Source of the DNA: Pantoea agglomerans | GTDB taxonomy: Bacteria; Pseudomonadota; Gammaproteobacteria; Enterobacterales; Enterobacteriaceae | Assembly (NCBI RefSeq): GCF_020149765.1 | Contig: NZ_CP083808.1 | Span: 124,001 to 188,000 of the forward strand | Direction of reading: 5' to 3' | Length of the DNA stretch: 64,000 nt | In this document: positions 34,273-42,699 of the stretch, in pieces | Layout: the number at the start of each line of letters is the position of its first letter | Numbering within the stretch: the stretch's first letter is position 1 | Notes under the pieces: generated by a model | Seen by the model: only the letters and a program-made list of their open reading frames with translations | What the model was told of the DNA's origin: nothing | Databases searched by the model: none | Translations under genes and position numbers: made by a program

Positions 34273-35478
34273 CTACTGAATTTCTGGCCAGGCGACGGCC
34301 GGAATACCGTTCAGCTGCGGTCGGGCGAACAGATACCCCTGGAAATTGCTGATGCCTGCCGCCTCCAGCCACATCCACTCTTCCGGCTTTTCGACCCCTT
34401 CGGCGATAACGCTGATCTCCAGCGAGGAGCAGCATTTCAGGATCGCATGCACGATCGCCTGTTTCGGCCCGCTTTTGTGGACGTCGGTAATCAGGTTGCG
34501 GTCGATTTTGATTTTGTCCGGCTGAAAGCGCGACAGCAGCGACAGCCCGGCAAACCCAGCGCCGAAATCATCCAGCGCAATACTGATGCCCGCCGCGCGC
34601 AGCTGTTTAACCGCGATGGTGAACTCATCAAGGCGTGAGATCACCTCGTTTTCCGTCACCTCTACCACCACCTGCTCTGGCACCAGCCCGTTCTGCCTGA
34701 TCTGATCCAGTAATATCTCTACCGCATTCGGCACCACCACCAGCGACATCGGCAGCAGGTTGACCGATAACGTCTGGCCCTGAATATCGAGCTTTTTCGC
34801 CAGCGCGAAGGCGATCCCTTTCGATTTAATGTCGGCGGTATAGATGTCGTCGCCGGAGAACTGCGCGAAATAGTCCCCTGGCGCGCTGCCATCCGGCGTG
34901 CGGATCAGCGCCTCCAGCGAGACGATTCGCTGCATCAGCGGATCGATAATCGGCTGGAAGGCGAAGCTACAGTCAGCGGCGTCCGGCGGCGCAATCGCCT
35001 TTTCCAGCGCTTCCTCTACCACAAATTGCAGGCTGTCGGTCGGCGGGATTTCGAAATAGTTGCCTTTTTCTCGCGCTTCGACGAAGGTGCGCAGGAACTG
35101 CAGGGCGCGGTCGTCGTAGGTAAGCTGATACTTTGAGGTGCCTTTATCCAGCACCGCCTGCAGCACCGTCTCTTTGTCATGTTTGCGCAGGTCGAACAGC
35201 TCCATGCCGACGTTGCCGAAGCGGCGCGACGGCGCGTAGTCGTACATTAACTCAACTAAATTATGATGACGTTTATCCGCGCAGATACGTTCGTAAATGG
35301 CGCAGACCGCAGCATCGGAACCCTCCAGAAGCTGGAAAAAATGGGTGCCGTCAAACAGCAAAATACCGGTAACGTCGTGGTTCTCATTAATTTGATTAGC
35401 ATGTGTGGCCAAATTATCCAGCGTTTTTACAGGCACGTCGTCTGATAGATGGCTGCGATAAATAATTGTTGTCAGCAT
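34273..35478 (-). CDS. bluF: Blue light receptor with BLUF and EAL domains
   Basis: The 401-residue protein starts MLTTIIYRSHLSDD and is close to E. coli BluF (YcgF) throughout. The BLUF domain (residues 1-95) has Tyr7, the flavin-contacting Asn and the Gln in FFQLLEG. The EAL domain follows from about residue 150. In E. coli the EAL domain is degenerate and acts by binding the MerR repressor BluR. Here LEALIR, SVNLLP, VTENE, DDFGAG, KIKID, AEGVE and QGYLFARP all keep the catalytic residues. I chose 35478 as start because the homologues begin there; a longer in-frame read begins at 35514. The ariR-ymgA genes, BluR targets in E. coli, lie 4 kb away. Confidence 0.94.
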   Translation of the reverse strand: MLTTIIYRSHLSDDVPVKTLDNLATHANQINENHDVTGILLFDGTHFFQLLEGSDAAVCAIYERICADKRHHNLVELMYDYAPSRRFGNVGMELFDLRKHDKETVLQAVLDKGTSKYQLTYDDRALQFLRTFVEAREKGNYFEIPPTDSLQFVVEEALEKAIAPPDAADCSFAFQPIIDPLMQRIVSLEALIRTPDGSAPGDYFAQFSGDDIYTADIKSKGIAFALAKKLDIQGQTLSVNLLPMSLVVVPNAVEILLDQIRQNGLVPEQVVVEVTENEVISRLDEFTIAVKQLRAAGISIALDDFGAGFAGLSLLSRFQPDKIKIDRNLITDVHKSGPKQAIVHAILKCCSSLEISVIAEGVEKPEEWMWLEAAGISNFQGYLFARPQLNGIPAVAWPEIQ

Positions 35479-35898
35479 GGATAATTCCAGTCTTAGCTTT
35501 TGTGAGGCACACATTAACAGAGGTCGCGGCGGTATTGTCTAGCGGTTTTTTTGAGAAATAAAAAAAAGTTGGTGGAGCGAGGATTTTAAAAAAACCGGTG
35601 ATAAACGACTGCCGCTCCGCTTAAATTTGCGCGCTGCCAGTTCCCGGCTAATTTTCTGCTAATAAAATAGATAAACCATTGAAAATATAAGATTTTAATT
35701 AGCCGGGGGAATGGCAAGGGCATTTAACGCTTAGTTTTATTAAAAGTTGCATTTCAGATATTATTTATCTATAACCTCAGCCAGCCTTTATGCGCGTCGG
35801 CGAACCTTAAATGAGCTTTGTCCGACATAAACCGCTTCGCTTAAAAAGAAGCGTTATCACCAGGTCAGCCACCTTTCCCCTTTAAGACAGGACGTTTT
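35479..35898. other. AT-rich intergenic region with long spaced inverted repeat
   Basis: There is no gene in it. It holds the bluF promoter on the minus strand. Arms CCCGGCTAATT (35643-35653) and AATTAGCCGGG (35697-35707) are perfect 11-bp complements 43 nt apart around very AT-rich DNA. A smaller CGCTTC/GAAGCG hairpin follows near 35831-35852. Confidence 0.55.
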
Positions 35899-35991
35899 AT
35901 GCCCCGCGAGTCAGATATCATTGAAAAAGCGCTATCTGTTGCCGCCTCTGTTTTTCTGGCGCTGGCGTTAGCTATCATTTATTTCGGCTGA
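35899..35991 (+). CDS. 30-residue single-pass membrane protein (candidate)
   Basis: ATG at 35899 opens a 30-codon frame: a polar start MPRESDIIEKAL, then a continuous hydrophobic helix (SVAASVFLALALAIIYFG). An AGGAC lies 6 nt upstream. This is the usual shape of small enteric membrane proteins. It overlaps the 3' end of the convergent LysR gene by 13 bp. It may be real, but it is short. Confidence 0.5.
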   Translation: MPRESDIIEKALSVAASVFLALALAIIYFG

Positions 35992-36938
35992 GGGTCGCTT
36001 GCCGACTCCCGCTGCCAGTAAAGCGGGGAACCATATACCTCGACAAAGTAATCAATCACCGCTCGTACGTTGAGCGGCGGATGGCGCGTATTGGGATAGA
36101 TGGCTGCGATTTGCTGCGGCACAGGATTGATCCCCGCCTCATACTCTTCCAGCAGCCTGACCAGTTTACCCGTGCGCAGATGATCGCCCGTGAGCCAGTC
36201 GGGAAAAAGCACCATTCCCATGCCGCCCAGCGCGGCGGTCAGCAGGGTTTCAGCATTGTTCGACGACAGCAGCGGCATAACCGGATAGTGGACCCAGGGC
36301 GCGCCGTCGCGCCGGAACAGCCAGCGGTTGGCACCGGCGGAGCCGCGATAGACCAGACAGTGATGTTCGCTCAGCGCATCCGGAGTGGCGATCGCCCCGT
36401 GCCTGGCGAGATAGTCGGGCGCGGCGGCCAGATAGTAGCGCTGGCTGCCCAGCACCCGCGCGTGAAAGGAGGAGTCGGTGAGCGGGCCGATGCGAAAAAT
36501 AAGATCGGTGGCGGTGCGGTGCGGGTCGACGTAGTCGTCGGTCAGCGTCAGCTCGATTTCCAGCAGCGGGTAGCGCGCCGACAACCCCGCCAGCCAGGGC
36601 GCAATATGGCGCTGGCCGAAAAATACCGGCGCGTTAAGCCGCACCAGTCCTGACGGCTGAAGCGATCGCTCCTGCAAAGCCTGCCGCGCGTCGCTGAACT
36701 GGCTGTCGATGGCGCGGGCATAGTCGACAAACAGCCGGCCCGCCTCCGTGGGGATCACCGCACGCGTGTTGCGGTAGAAGAGCTGCTGACCTAGCGCATC
36801 TTCCAGCTGGAGAATGGTGCGCGACACCACGGAGGCGGAAACCCCTTCGCGCCGCGCCACCGCGGAGAAGTTTTGCGCATCGTACACGCTCAGGAAAAAG
36901 CGCAGCGCGCGCAGATCTATCGAGCCGGTGTTATCCAT
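35979..36938 (-). CDS. LysR family transcriptional regulator
   Basis: The protein has about 319 residues, with an N-terminal HTH (FSAVARREGVSASVVSRTILQL) and the periplasmic-binding-like effector half. It is divergent from a pair of small DMT transporters, a typical arrangement for the regulator of those genes. The start at 36938 is preferred because an AGGA lies about 11 nt upstream; an in-frame start at 36968 is possible. The 96-bp gap to the transporters should hold the operator. Confidence 0.9.
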   Translation of the reverse strand: MDNTGSIDLRALRFFLSVYDAQNFSAVARREGVSASVVSRTILQLEDALGQQLFYRNTRAVIPTEAGRLFVDYARAIDSQFSDARQALQERSLQPSGLVRLNAPVFFGQRHIAPWLAGLSARYPLLEIELTLTDDYVDPHRTATDLIFRIGPLTDSSFHARVLGSQRYYLAAAPDYLARHGAIATPDALSEHHCLVYRGSAGANRWLFRRDGAPWVHYPVMPLLSSNNAETLLTAALGGMGMVLFPDWLTGDHLRTGKLVRLLEEYEAGINPVPQQIAAIYPNTRHPPLNVRAVIDYFVEVYGSPLYWQRESASDPQPK

Positions 36939-37034
36939 TAATGCCATTCCTGCAAAGGTGTTTGCCACACTATAGCGTTTTTCATCTTAATCGACTTCAT
37001 TATGCTGTTCCGCTTCGATTTAAAGGACGCGGTT

Positions 37035-37469
37035 ATGCAACTCATTTTTATATTTCTGGTTATCGCCGGCGGCATGGGGCTGTCGGTAGAGGCGGGGCTG
37101 CTTGGGCCGCTGGGCCAGCAGGTTGGGGATCTCTGGGCGACGCTAAGCATTTTCGGCGTTGGCGCGGCGCTCACCTTTTTGCTGATGCTCTTTTTCAGCC
37201 CGCGCAACAGCCCCTCGTTTTTCGCACAGCCGGGCTGGCAGCTGCTCGGGGGAATTTTAGGCCCTGGCTATGTGGTGATCCTGACGCTGGCGACGCCGGT
37301 TATCGGTATCGCTATGACGATGATCGGCATTCTCGCCGGTCAGGTATTCAAAAGCCTGGTAATTGACCACTTCGGCCTGCTGGGAACGCCGCATCGCAGA
37401 ATCGATGGCAAACGCATTATTGCGCTGGTGTTTATTATTATCGCGTTGGCGCTGGTCGCCCGAGGTTAG
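37035..37469 (+). CDS. DMT (DUF606/YdcZ-type) half transporter, first subunit
   Basis: The 144-residue inner membrane protein has about five TM helices and the family motif region WQLLGGILGPGYVVILT. AAGGA lies 9 nt before the ATG at 37035, which I prefer to an in-frame start at 37002. It is paired with the next gene, 1 bp away, which encodes a homologous half. The two probably form a heterodimer. The substrate is unknown. Confidence 0.86.
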   Translation: MQLIFIFLVIAGGMGLSVEAGLLGPLGQQVGDLWATLSIFGVGAALTFLLMLFFSPRNSPSFFAQPGWQLLGGILGPGYVVILTLATPVIGIAMTMIGILAGQVFKSLVIDHFGLLGTPHRRIDGKRIIALVFIIIALALVARG

Positions 37470-37470
37470 T

Positions 37471-37929
37471 ATGACGATTTTTATGATCTGTTTAGCGGTG
37501 CTGGGCGGCGCGCTGCTGAGTATTCAGGCGGCCATTAACGGGCAGCTTGGCGCCAGAGTAGGGGTATTCCGCTGCGCCTTTCTGACCTTTGCGCTGGGCG
37601 CGGTGGTGACTGCGCTCCTGATCTTCTTTTTTGAGCCGCCGCAGGCGCACAGCCTGATGGATGTGCCGAAGTGGCAGCTGCTGGGCGCGCTGTGCGGCGT
37701 TCCCTATATTGTGATTATGGTGCTGGCGGTGCAGCGCATCGGTACCGCCGTGGCCACCGTTGCGGTCATCTTCGGCCAGCTCGCCATGAGTATGCTGATT
37801 GATAACTTCGGCTGGTTAGGCAATGCGGCGATAGCCTTTTCGCCAGGGCGCCTGGCGGCGGTGGTCTGCCTCGGGATTGCGCTGTTTTTTATCTACAGCA
37901 GCAACCGGCCGAAAAAGCCGCGCGCCTGA
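37471..37929 (+). CDS. DMT (DUF606/YdcZ-type) half transporter, second subunit
   Basis: The 152-residue inner membrane protein is homologous to the preceding one. It has the fuller family N-terminus (LSIQAAINGQLGARVG) and WQLLGALCGVPYIVIMVLAV, and ends with a basic tail RPKKPRA. The gene starts at the ATG right after the TAG of the first half. The pair is governed, most likely, by the divergent LysR gene. Confidence 0.87.
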   Translation: MTIFMICLAVLGGALLSIQAAINGQLGARVGVFRCAFLTFALGAVVTALLIFFFEPPQAHSLMDVPKWQLLGALCGVPYIVIMVLAVQRIGTAVATVAVIFGQLAMSMLIDNFGWLGNAAIAFSPGRLAAVVCLGIALFFIYSSNRPKKPRA

Positions 37930-37934
37930 CCCGC

Positions 37935-37959
37935 ATGCCTGCGCCCTGTGCGCAGGCAT
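37935..37959 (+). terminator. Hairpin after the DMT pair
   Basis: ATGCCTGCGC and GCGCAGGCAT pair perfectly over 10 bp with a CCTGT loop, 5 bp after the stop. There is no T run. Confidence 0.6.
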
Positions 37960-38037
37960 ACGTGATTGCCTTCTCTCCCGCCCGGTCGGTTTTCAAATAA
38001 CTGTTAAACTTACTGTTTGTGTTTAACAGGGGGAAAT

Positions 38038-39024
38038 ATGAAATTAGGCTTCGCGTGTAAGTATCTGGATGCAGACGGCAAACAACATTTCCCGTTCAAA
38101 AGCACTACCCGTACCCGTTTTCTCAGTTTAGGGCGCGACCAGCAGATTGCGCTGATCGCCAGCCTTGCCCGTCTCAACCTGACCAACCTGGCCGGCCTGC
38201 TGGAAACGCTGGCTACCCAGCCGCAAAGCCTGCGCATGATGCGTATCGGCAGCGATCTCCTGCCGCTCTATACCGTGCCGGAAGCGACGCCGCTCTACCG
38301 TGAATTTCTGCCCGATCTCTATCCGCTGTTCGAGCGCTGCGGCGCGCTGGCGCGTCAGCACGGTATCCGTCTCTCTTTCCATCCAGGACAATATTCGGTG
38401 CTGGCGTCAGATAATCCCGATGTGGTGCAGCGGGCCATTGAAGATGTTGAGTACCATGCGCTCTGCGCCGTGCTGATGGGCTACGGCAAAACCTTCCAGG
38501 ATTTCAAAATCAACATTCATATGAATGGCAAAGGAGGTTTTGAGGGATTTCGCCAGGCCTTTGCTCAGCTGACGCCTGAGGCGCGCAATATGCTGACGGT
38601 GGAAAACGATGAGATCTCCTGTTCGCTGGATGATGTGCTGCAGGCGAGGGCGCTCTGTCCCATTGTGCTCGATATTCATCACCACTGGGTCAAAGAGAAC
38701 GCCTTTATTCAGCCGGACGACAGCCGCATCGCCCTGATCAAAGAGTCATGGCGCGGCGTCCAGCCGGTGCTGCACTATTCGATTTCACAGGAGGGAGTGA
38801 TACCGGAGCAGGGCTACCCCGATCAGCAGGCGTTAGGCGTGGCGAAAGCCAAACTGCGCGCCCACTCGGACTACTATTTTAACCCGACGCTGAACGACTG
38901 GGCGCTGTCGTTTAACGCCTTCGATATCATGTGCGAAGTGAAAATGAAAAATCTCGCCAGCCATCAGCTCTATGACTATGCGCTGGAGAGGGGGGTTATC
39001 GATCCCAGCCGAAGTGAGCGGTAA
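38038..39024 (+). CDS. uvsE: UV damage endonuclease UvsE/UvdE
   Basis: The 328-residue TIM-barrel nuclease nicks DNA 5' of UV photoproducts, an alternative to UvrABC. Metal-binding motifs are visible in order: SFHPGQYSV, NIHMNGKGG, TVENDEIS, LDIHHHWV and HYSISQEG. The start at 38038 has a GGGGGAAAT site and gives the usual MKLGFACK-type beginning; an upstream in-frame start exists at 38017. The gene is sporadic in enterobacteria and commoner in plant-surface and Gram-positive species, which fits exposure to sunlight. Its 3' end overlaps the convergent gene by 29 bp. Confidence 0.93.
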   Translation: MKLGFACKYLDADGKQHFPFKSTTRTRFLSLGRDQQIALIASLARLNLTNLAGLLETLATQPQSLRMMRIGSDLLPLYTVPEATPLYREFLPDLYPLFERCGALARQHGIRLSFHPGQYSVLASDNPDVVQRAIEDVEYHALCAVLMGYGKTFQDFKINIHMNGKGGFEGFRQAFAQLTPEARNMLTVENDEISCSLDDVLQARALCPIVLDIHHHWVKENAFIQPDDSRIALIKESWRGVQPVLHYSISQEGVIPEQGYPDQQALGVAKAKLRAHSDYYFNPTLNDWALSFNAFDIMCEVKMKNLASHQLYDYALERGVIDPSRSER

Positions 39025-39529
39025 TGGCGCGTCGATAAGGCGTGTCGATCTGCGCGGGTACCTGCATGATATAGGTGCGCGCGTGGATGGCCTCGTCGCC
39101 CTCCAGCTGCTGCAGATGCGCTATCGCCTGCGGCAGCGTCGGGATTAACCCTTCCACGCTGCCCAGCTTAGGCGGCAGGCCGGTCCAGATCACCGCATCC
39201 AGCTTGCGCGCCCGCGCCCAGTCGGCCAGCACGCCGGGCGTCTGGGCGGTAACGGAAAAAATGCCGATGCCGTCGACGCGTTCATCAGGGATCCCTTCGC
39301 GCTCGCGCAGCTGCAGGCAGGCCCGATCTAAATCCTGCGTCGCCAGCCTGGCCCACAATACCGGCACCGGCGGCGCGTTCATACAGATCGCGGTCGCCAG
39401 CTCGCCGCCGTCGCTGGTGCGGGAGAACTCAACTGGAAAGAGGGGGCCATCGTGATGCCACTCTCCCTCAACGGGAAGAGCGCCCGGTTTCCAGATCAGC
39501 GACCCCCATCCAAGACAGGCAATATTCAT
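38996..39529 (-). CDS. Uncharacterised protein, possibly gamma-glutamylcyclotransferase-like
   Basis: The 177-residue product begins MNIACLGWGSLIWKPG, and the GxGSLxW opening resembles the active-site loop of gamma-glutamylcyclotransferase folds. The rest is not clearly of that family. It is soluble, without signal or TM helix. It overlaps uvsE tail to tail and may be transcribed with its own promoter. The function is not established. Confidence 0.72.
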   Translation of the reverse strand: MNIACLGWGSLIWKPGALPVEGEWHHDGPLFPVEFSRTSDGGELATAICMNAPPVPVLWARLATQDLDRACLQLREREGIPDERVDGIGIFSVTAQTPGVLADWARARKLDAVIWTGLPPKLGSVEGLIPTLPQAIAHLQQLEGDEAIHARTYIMQVPAQIDTPYRRAITAHFGWDR

Positions 39530-39562
39530 AGTGCGCTCCTGAGTAAACCGGGAAAGGGAGGA

Positions 39563-39856
39563 TTAGTGCTTACGTTTGTCGCCCGGCATCGCTTCACCCT
39601 TGAAGTGGTGCTCGTTATTGTTGCGATCGCGCATCGTCACGCGCGTCTGGGCGGACTGAGTGGTGAGGTTTTGCTGCACCTCGTTAATGGCGCGGACGAT
39701 AATCAGCTGCCGCTCTTCATCCGCTTCTTCTTCAGCCATACGCTGCAGCACGTCCATTAGCGCGCGGCTGGAGATCGCTTTATCCGATAGCAGCAGCTCG
39801 AGAGTCGCCTCGCCAATCACGATGTCGGTCAGTCTTTCTTCATTACTTTTATACAT
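39563..39856 (-). CDS. YmgA-like small regulator/connector protein
   Basis: The 97-residue protein begins MYKSNEERLTDIVIGEATLE, matching the length and pattern of E. coli YmgA (start, ITGQAVLQIL-like block, acidic EEDAFRRDLI-like block). Here the blocks read IGEATLELLLSDKAISSRAL and AEEEADEERQLIIVRAI. In E. coli ymgA belongs to the ycgZ-ymgABC operon repressed by BluR and antagonised by BluF, and it signals through Rcs. The gene follows the AriR gene by 170 bp on the same strand. A longer in-frame start at 39967 lies within the intergenic space and is less likely. Confidence 0.7.
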   Translation of the reverse strand: MYKSNEERLTDIVIGEATLELLLSDKAISSRALMDVLQRMAEEEADEERQLIIVRAINEVQQNLTTQSAQTRVTMRDRNNNEHHFKGEAMPGDKRKH

Positions 39857-40026
39857 AACATTTGCTCTGTGTCCCGCTGCACGCCCCAGCAATTGGGGCA
39901 GGTTGGAGGTGCGGTTGACTACAGAAAGAACCAGCGCACCTGGCTGGTGCTGGCCGAAGCCAGCCAATGCCTGCTTAAATCTTAAGGCCGTGCCGGAAAA
40001 ACGGAAATCGTAACTACTGTCGGGAA

Positions 40027-40266
40027 TTAGCGGCCTAACAGCAAGCCGATCAGACGTTGGTAGTGTTTCTCTTCTTCGGCCGTTGAGGCAACTTCCAGTC
40101 GTCTTACCAGCTTAGTGCAAATACCTTTACGGTTGACGTTCTTGCCTGCGCGGAGAAGCTCAACAACGATCTGACCCAGCGTTTCCTGTTCGGAAGGTAG
40201 GCTGGCTTCGCGAAAATAACGTGCGATATCTTCGGATGAAGAGAGAAGGCTGCTGCTCTGACGCAT
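40027..40266 (-). CDS. ariR: AriR/YmgB-type biofilm and acid-resistance regulator
   Basis: The 79-residue protein has the AriR/YmgB signature: the block ETLGQIVVELLRAGKNVNRK followed by ICTKLVRRLE and a C-terminal Leu-rich helix ending GLLLGR. E. coli YmgB is a small dimer that represses biofilm formation and supports acid survival, as a target of BluR/BluF. Here it heads a likely ariR-ymgA unit, with a 220-bp AT-rich promoter region that contains several TTGTACA sites. bluF lies 4 kb away, and the bluR gene itself is not in this window. Confidence 0.82.
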   Translation of the reverse strand: MRQSSSLLSSSEDIARYFREASLPSEQETLGQIVVELLRAGKNVNRKGICTKLVRRLEVASTAEEEKHYQRLIGLLLGR

Positions 40267-40316
40267 AATTTTACCCCAAAATGAGTTAAACGATGATCAG
40301 TCAAAAAATTGACAAG

Positions 40317-40343
40317 TTGTACATCGAAAGAAAACGTGTACAA
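40317..40343 (-). promoter_or_regulatory. Candidate BluR/MlrA-type operator before ariR
   Basis: TTGTACA and TGTACAA form a perfect inverted repeat with a 13-bp spacer, 51 bp upstream of the ariR start. It resembles the TTGTACA palindromes bound by MlrA/BluR-type MerR proteins. Confidence 0.6.
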
Positions 40344-40470
40344 GAATATGCAAGAAAAGTGCGTTAACCTTTTTGCAAAAAATGCTCTCAAATAGTTATA
40401 TTTTTTGTTAAACCATTGTATTGTGGCGAAAGCGAGGCCGAGGTCAAGTTTTTTTAGGACTCTTTTACCC

Positions 40471-40478
40471 TTGTACAA
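40471..40478. promoter_or_regulatory. Second TTGTACAA palindrome before ariR
   Basis: A complete TTGTACAA palindrome lies 128 bp further upstream of the main operator-like repeat, in the same promoter region. Confidence 0.45.
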
Positions 40479-40494
40479 CTTTTGTTTAGAGCAT

Positions 40495-40522
40495 CGCCCT
40501 GAAGCCTGTTCGCTTCAGGGCG
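40495..40522 (-). terminator. Terminator of the SDR gene
   Basis: CGCCCTGAAGC and GCTTCAGGGCG form an 11-bp stem with a 6-nt loop, 6 bp beyond the SDR stop on the minus strand. Confidence 0.8.
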
Positions 40523-40528
40523 TTAGCC

Positions 40529-41278
40529 TTATACCTGCGCCATGCCGCCATCGACAAAGAGTTCGGTGGCGTTGATAAAGCTGGCGGCGTCAGAGGCGAG
40601 GAAGGCGACTACCTTGCCAATCTCCTCGGGTTCCCCCAGACGGCCTAGCGGCACCTGGGCCGCCAGCGCGTCGAACAATCCCTGGCGGCTCGCTTCATCT
40701 ACCAGCTCGCCTAAGCCCGGCGTGCGGATCGGCCCAGGGCTGACCACGTTAACGCGGATAGCGCGCTCTTTGAGATCCAGCGCCCATGAGCGGGCGAAGT
40801 TGCGTACCGCCGCCTTGCTGGCGCTGTAAACGCTGAAGCCGGCGGTGCCCTGCACCGAGGTCGTCGATGAGGTTAAAATCACCGATGCGCCGTCCACCAG
40901 CAGCGGCAACGCTTTCTGTACCGTAAAAAGCACGCCGCGCACGTTAGTGGCGAAGATCCGGTCGAAATGCTCTTCGGTAATCGCGCCCAGCGGCAGCATG
41001 TCGCCACCACCCGCATTGGCAAACAGAATATCCAGATGGCCGACGCTGCGCGCTATCTCGGCGTAGACCGCATCGAGGTCGGTGAGAAGAGAGGCATCGG
41101 CGCGGATGCCGGTGGCGGCAGGGCCAATAAGCGCGACCGCTTCATCCAGCGCATCCTGACGGCGTCCGGTTATAAAGACGCGTGCGCCCTGTGCGGCGAG
41201 CTGCTGCGCCGATGCCAGGCCGATACCGCTGGTGCCGCCGGTAACTAATGCGATTTTGCCATTCAGTGTATTAGTCAT
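40529..41278 (-). CDS. Short-chain dehydrogenase/reductase (SDR)
   Basis: The 249-residue classical SDR has the cofactor motif TGGTSGIG (residues 14-21), NAGG, the catalytic Ser in LTSSTT and YSASK with the Tyr-Lys pair, and the C-terminal VDGGM. It is divergent from a LysR gene with 155 bp between starts, so that regulator probably controls it. Cofactor preference and substrate cannot be told. Confidence 0.92.
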   Translation of the reverse strand: MTNTLNGKIALVTGGTSGIGLASAQQLAAQGARVFITGRRQDALDEAVALIGPAATGIRADASLLTDLDAVYAEIARSVGHLDILFANAGGGDMLPLGAITEEHFDRIFATNVRGVLFTVQKALPLLVDGASVILTSSTTSVQGTAGFSVYSASKAAVRNFARSWALDLKERAIRVNVVSPGPIRTPGLGELVDEASRQGLFDALAAQVPLGRLGEPEEIGKVVAFLASDAASFINATELFVDGGMAQV

Positions 41279-41433
41279 GATCGTTTCCTCTTGAGCAGAT
41301 TAGTCAGGGGTCGCTGCGGTGGATGACTGCAGCGCTTAACAGCAATCTATCGCTCTCTGGTTTATTGAAAAATCCTGTAAAATGAAAAGCACTATTTCTG
41401 TGTGTGGATAATCGGACAAAGCGAGAGGCGAAA

Positions 41434-42339
41434 ATGGATCAGCTGATGGCAATTAGGGCATTCGCCCGCGTAGTGGAGGCGGGCAATTTCACGCGTGCGG
41501 CGGACTCGCTTGATATGCCGAACGCGACGCTGAGCAAGCTGGTGCAGGAGCTGGAGGCGCATCTCGGCATCCGCCTGCTGCAGCGCACCACGCGCCGCGT
41601 CACGGTGACGCCGGAAGGGCGGGAATATTATGAAAAGTCGCTGCGCATTCTGAACGACCTCGAAGATATTGATGCCTCTTTCAACGCAGCGCGCAGCGCG
41701 CCCCGCGGCGTTTTGCGCATTGACGTTGGAGGCTCGACTGCCAGCGACGTGCTGATACCGGCGCTGCCCGATTTTATGGCGCGCTACCCCGATATCCGTA
41801 TCGATCTCGGCGTAGCCGACCGCGCCGTCGATCTGATTAGCGACAACGTAGACTGCGTGATCCGCGGCGGCCCGCTAAATGACTCTTCGCTGGTGGCGCG
41901 CCAGATCGGCTACGCCACGCTGATCACCTGCGCGACGCCCGCCTATCTGAAACACTATGGCGTACCGGCCTATCCTGACGAACTGAAAAACGGGCATCGC
42001 CTGGTGAGCTACCTTTCGCCGCAGAGCGGGCGCGCGTTTCCTTTTCGCTTTGAGCGCGACGGGGAAAAAATAGAAATTAAGGCGGACTATCGGGTCGGGG
42101 TAAACGAAAGCAACGCGCATCTGGCGGCGGCGCTGGCGGGGTTAGGCATTGTGCAGACCTTTACCTACGCCACCGCTGAGCATCTTCAGGCTGGGAGGCT
42201 GGTGGAGATCCTGACGCCGTGGCGGCCGGCGCGCTATCCCTTTCATGTGGTCTACCCGCAAAATCGCTACGTGACGCATCGACTGCGGGTATTTATTCGC
42301 TGGCTACAGGAGATCTTTCCCGCGCGGGTAGGGCGGTAA
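41434..42339 (+). CDS. LysR family transcriptional regulator
   Basis: The 301-residue protein starts MDQLMAIRAFARVVEAGNFT; the HTH includes RAADSLDMPNATLSKLVQEL. Such regulators (CrgA/AaeR-like group) usually control a divergent oxidoreductase, here the SDR. The start at 41434 is preceded by GAGAGGCGA; a longer read from 41404 lacks a site. Confidence 0.91.
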   Translation: MDQLMAIRAFARVVEAGNFTRAADSLDMPNATLSKLVQELEAHLGIRLLQRTTRRVTVTPEGREYYEKSLRILNDLEDIDASFNAARSAPRGVLRIDVGGSTASDVLIPALPDFMARYPDIRIDLGVADRAVDLISDNVDCVIRGGPLNDSSLVARQIGYATLITCATPAYLKHYGVPAYPDELKNGHRLVSYLSPQSGRAFPFRFERDGEKIEIKADYRVGVNESNAHLAAALAGLGIVQTFTYATAEHLQAGRLVEILTPWRPARYPFHVVYPQNRYVTHRLRVFIRWLQEIFPARVGR

Positions 42340-42364
42340 CGTCCCGCCGGGGCAGGACGTTACC
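42335..42364. terminator. Bidirectional hairpin between LysR and mdtI
   Basis: GGTAACGTCC and GGACGTTACC pair over 10 bp; the left arm includes the LysR stop codon. It separates converging genes. Confidence 0.65.
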
Positions 42365-42369
42365 TGACA

Positions 42370-42699
42370 TCAGGCGAGCTTCATTAAGATCATGCCCGCC
42401 AGCAGCAGGCTCAGCCCCGCCCAGCCGCGAACGTTGAGCCGCTGGCCAAACAGTATCCAGCCCGCCGCAACCGTTGCGGCGATACCGAATCCACCCCACA
42501 GCGCATAGGCGACCGACAGGTCGATGCCTCTCACTGCCTGCGAGAGCGCGCTAAACGCCAGCAGCACCGAGGCCAGCGAGGCGATACCGAGCAGCGGTTT
42601 TTTAAAGCCGTCGGAATATTTGAGGAAAATATTGGCGGCGATTTCCAGCAGGATCGCCAGCGCCAGCCAGAGCATATGGGTCATATCAGCTGAGGACAT
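42370..42699 (-). CDS. mdtI: Spermidine export SMR subunit MdtI
   Basis: The 109-residue protein has the same length as E. coli MdtI and the same core ([20 protein letters not shown], then [10 protein letters not shown]). It has four TM helices of the small multidrug resistance family with the TM1 glutamate in [10 protein letters not shown]. With MdtJ it forms a heteromeric spermidine exporter of the inner membrane. It overlaps mdtJ by 14 bp. Confidence 0.95.
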   Translation of the reverse strand: MSSADMTHMLWLALAILLEIAANIFLKYSDGFKKPLLGIASLASVLLAFSALSQAVRGIDLSVAYALWGGFGIAATVAAGWILFGQRLNVRGWAGLSLLLAGMILMKLA

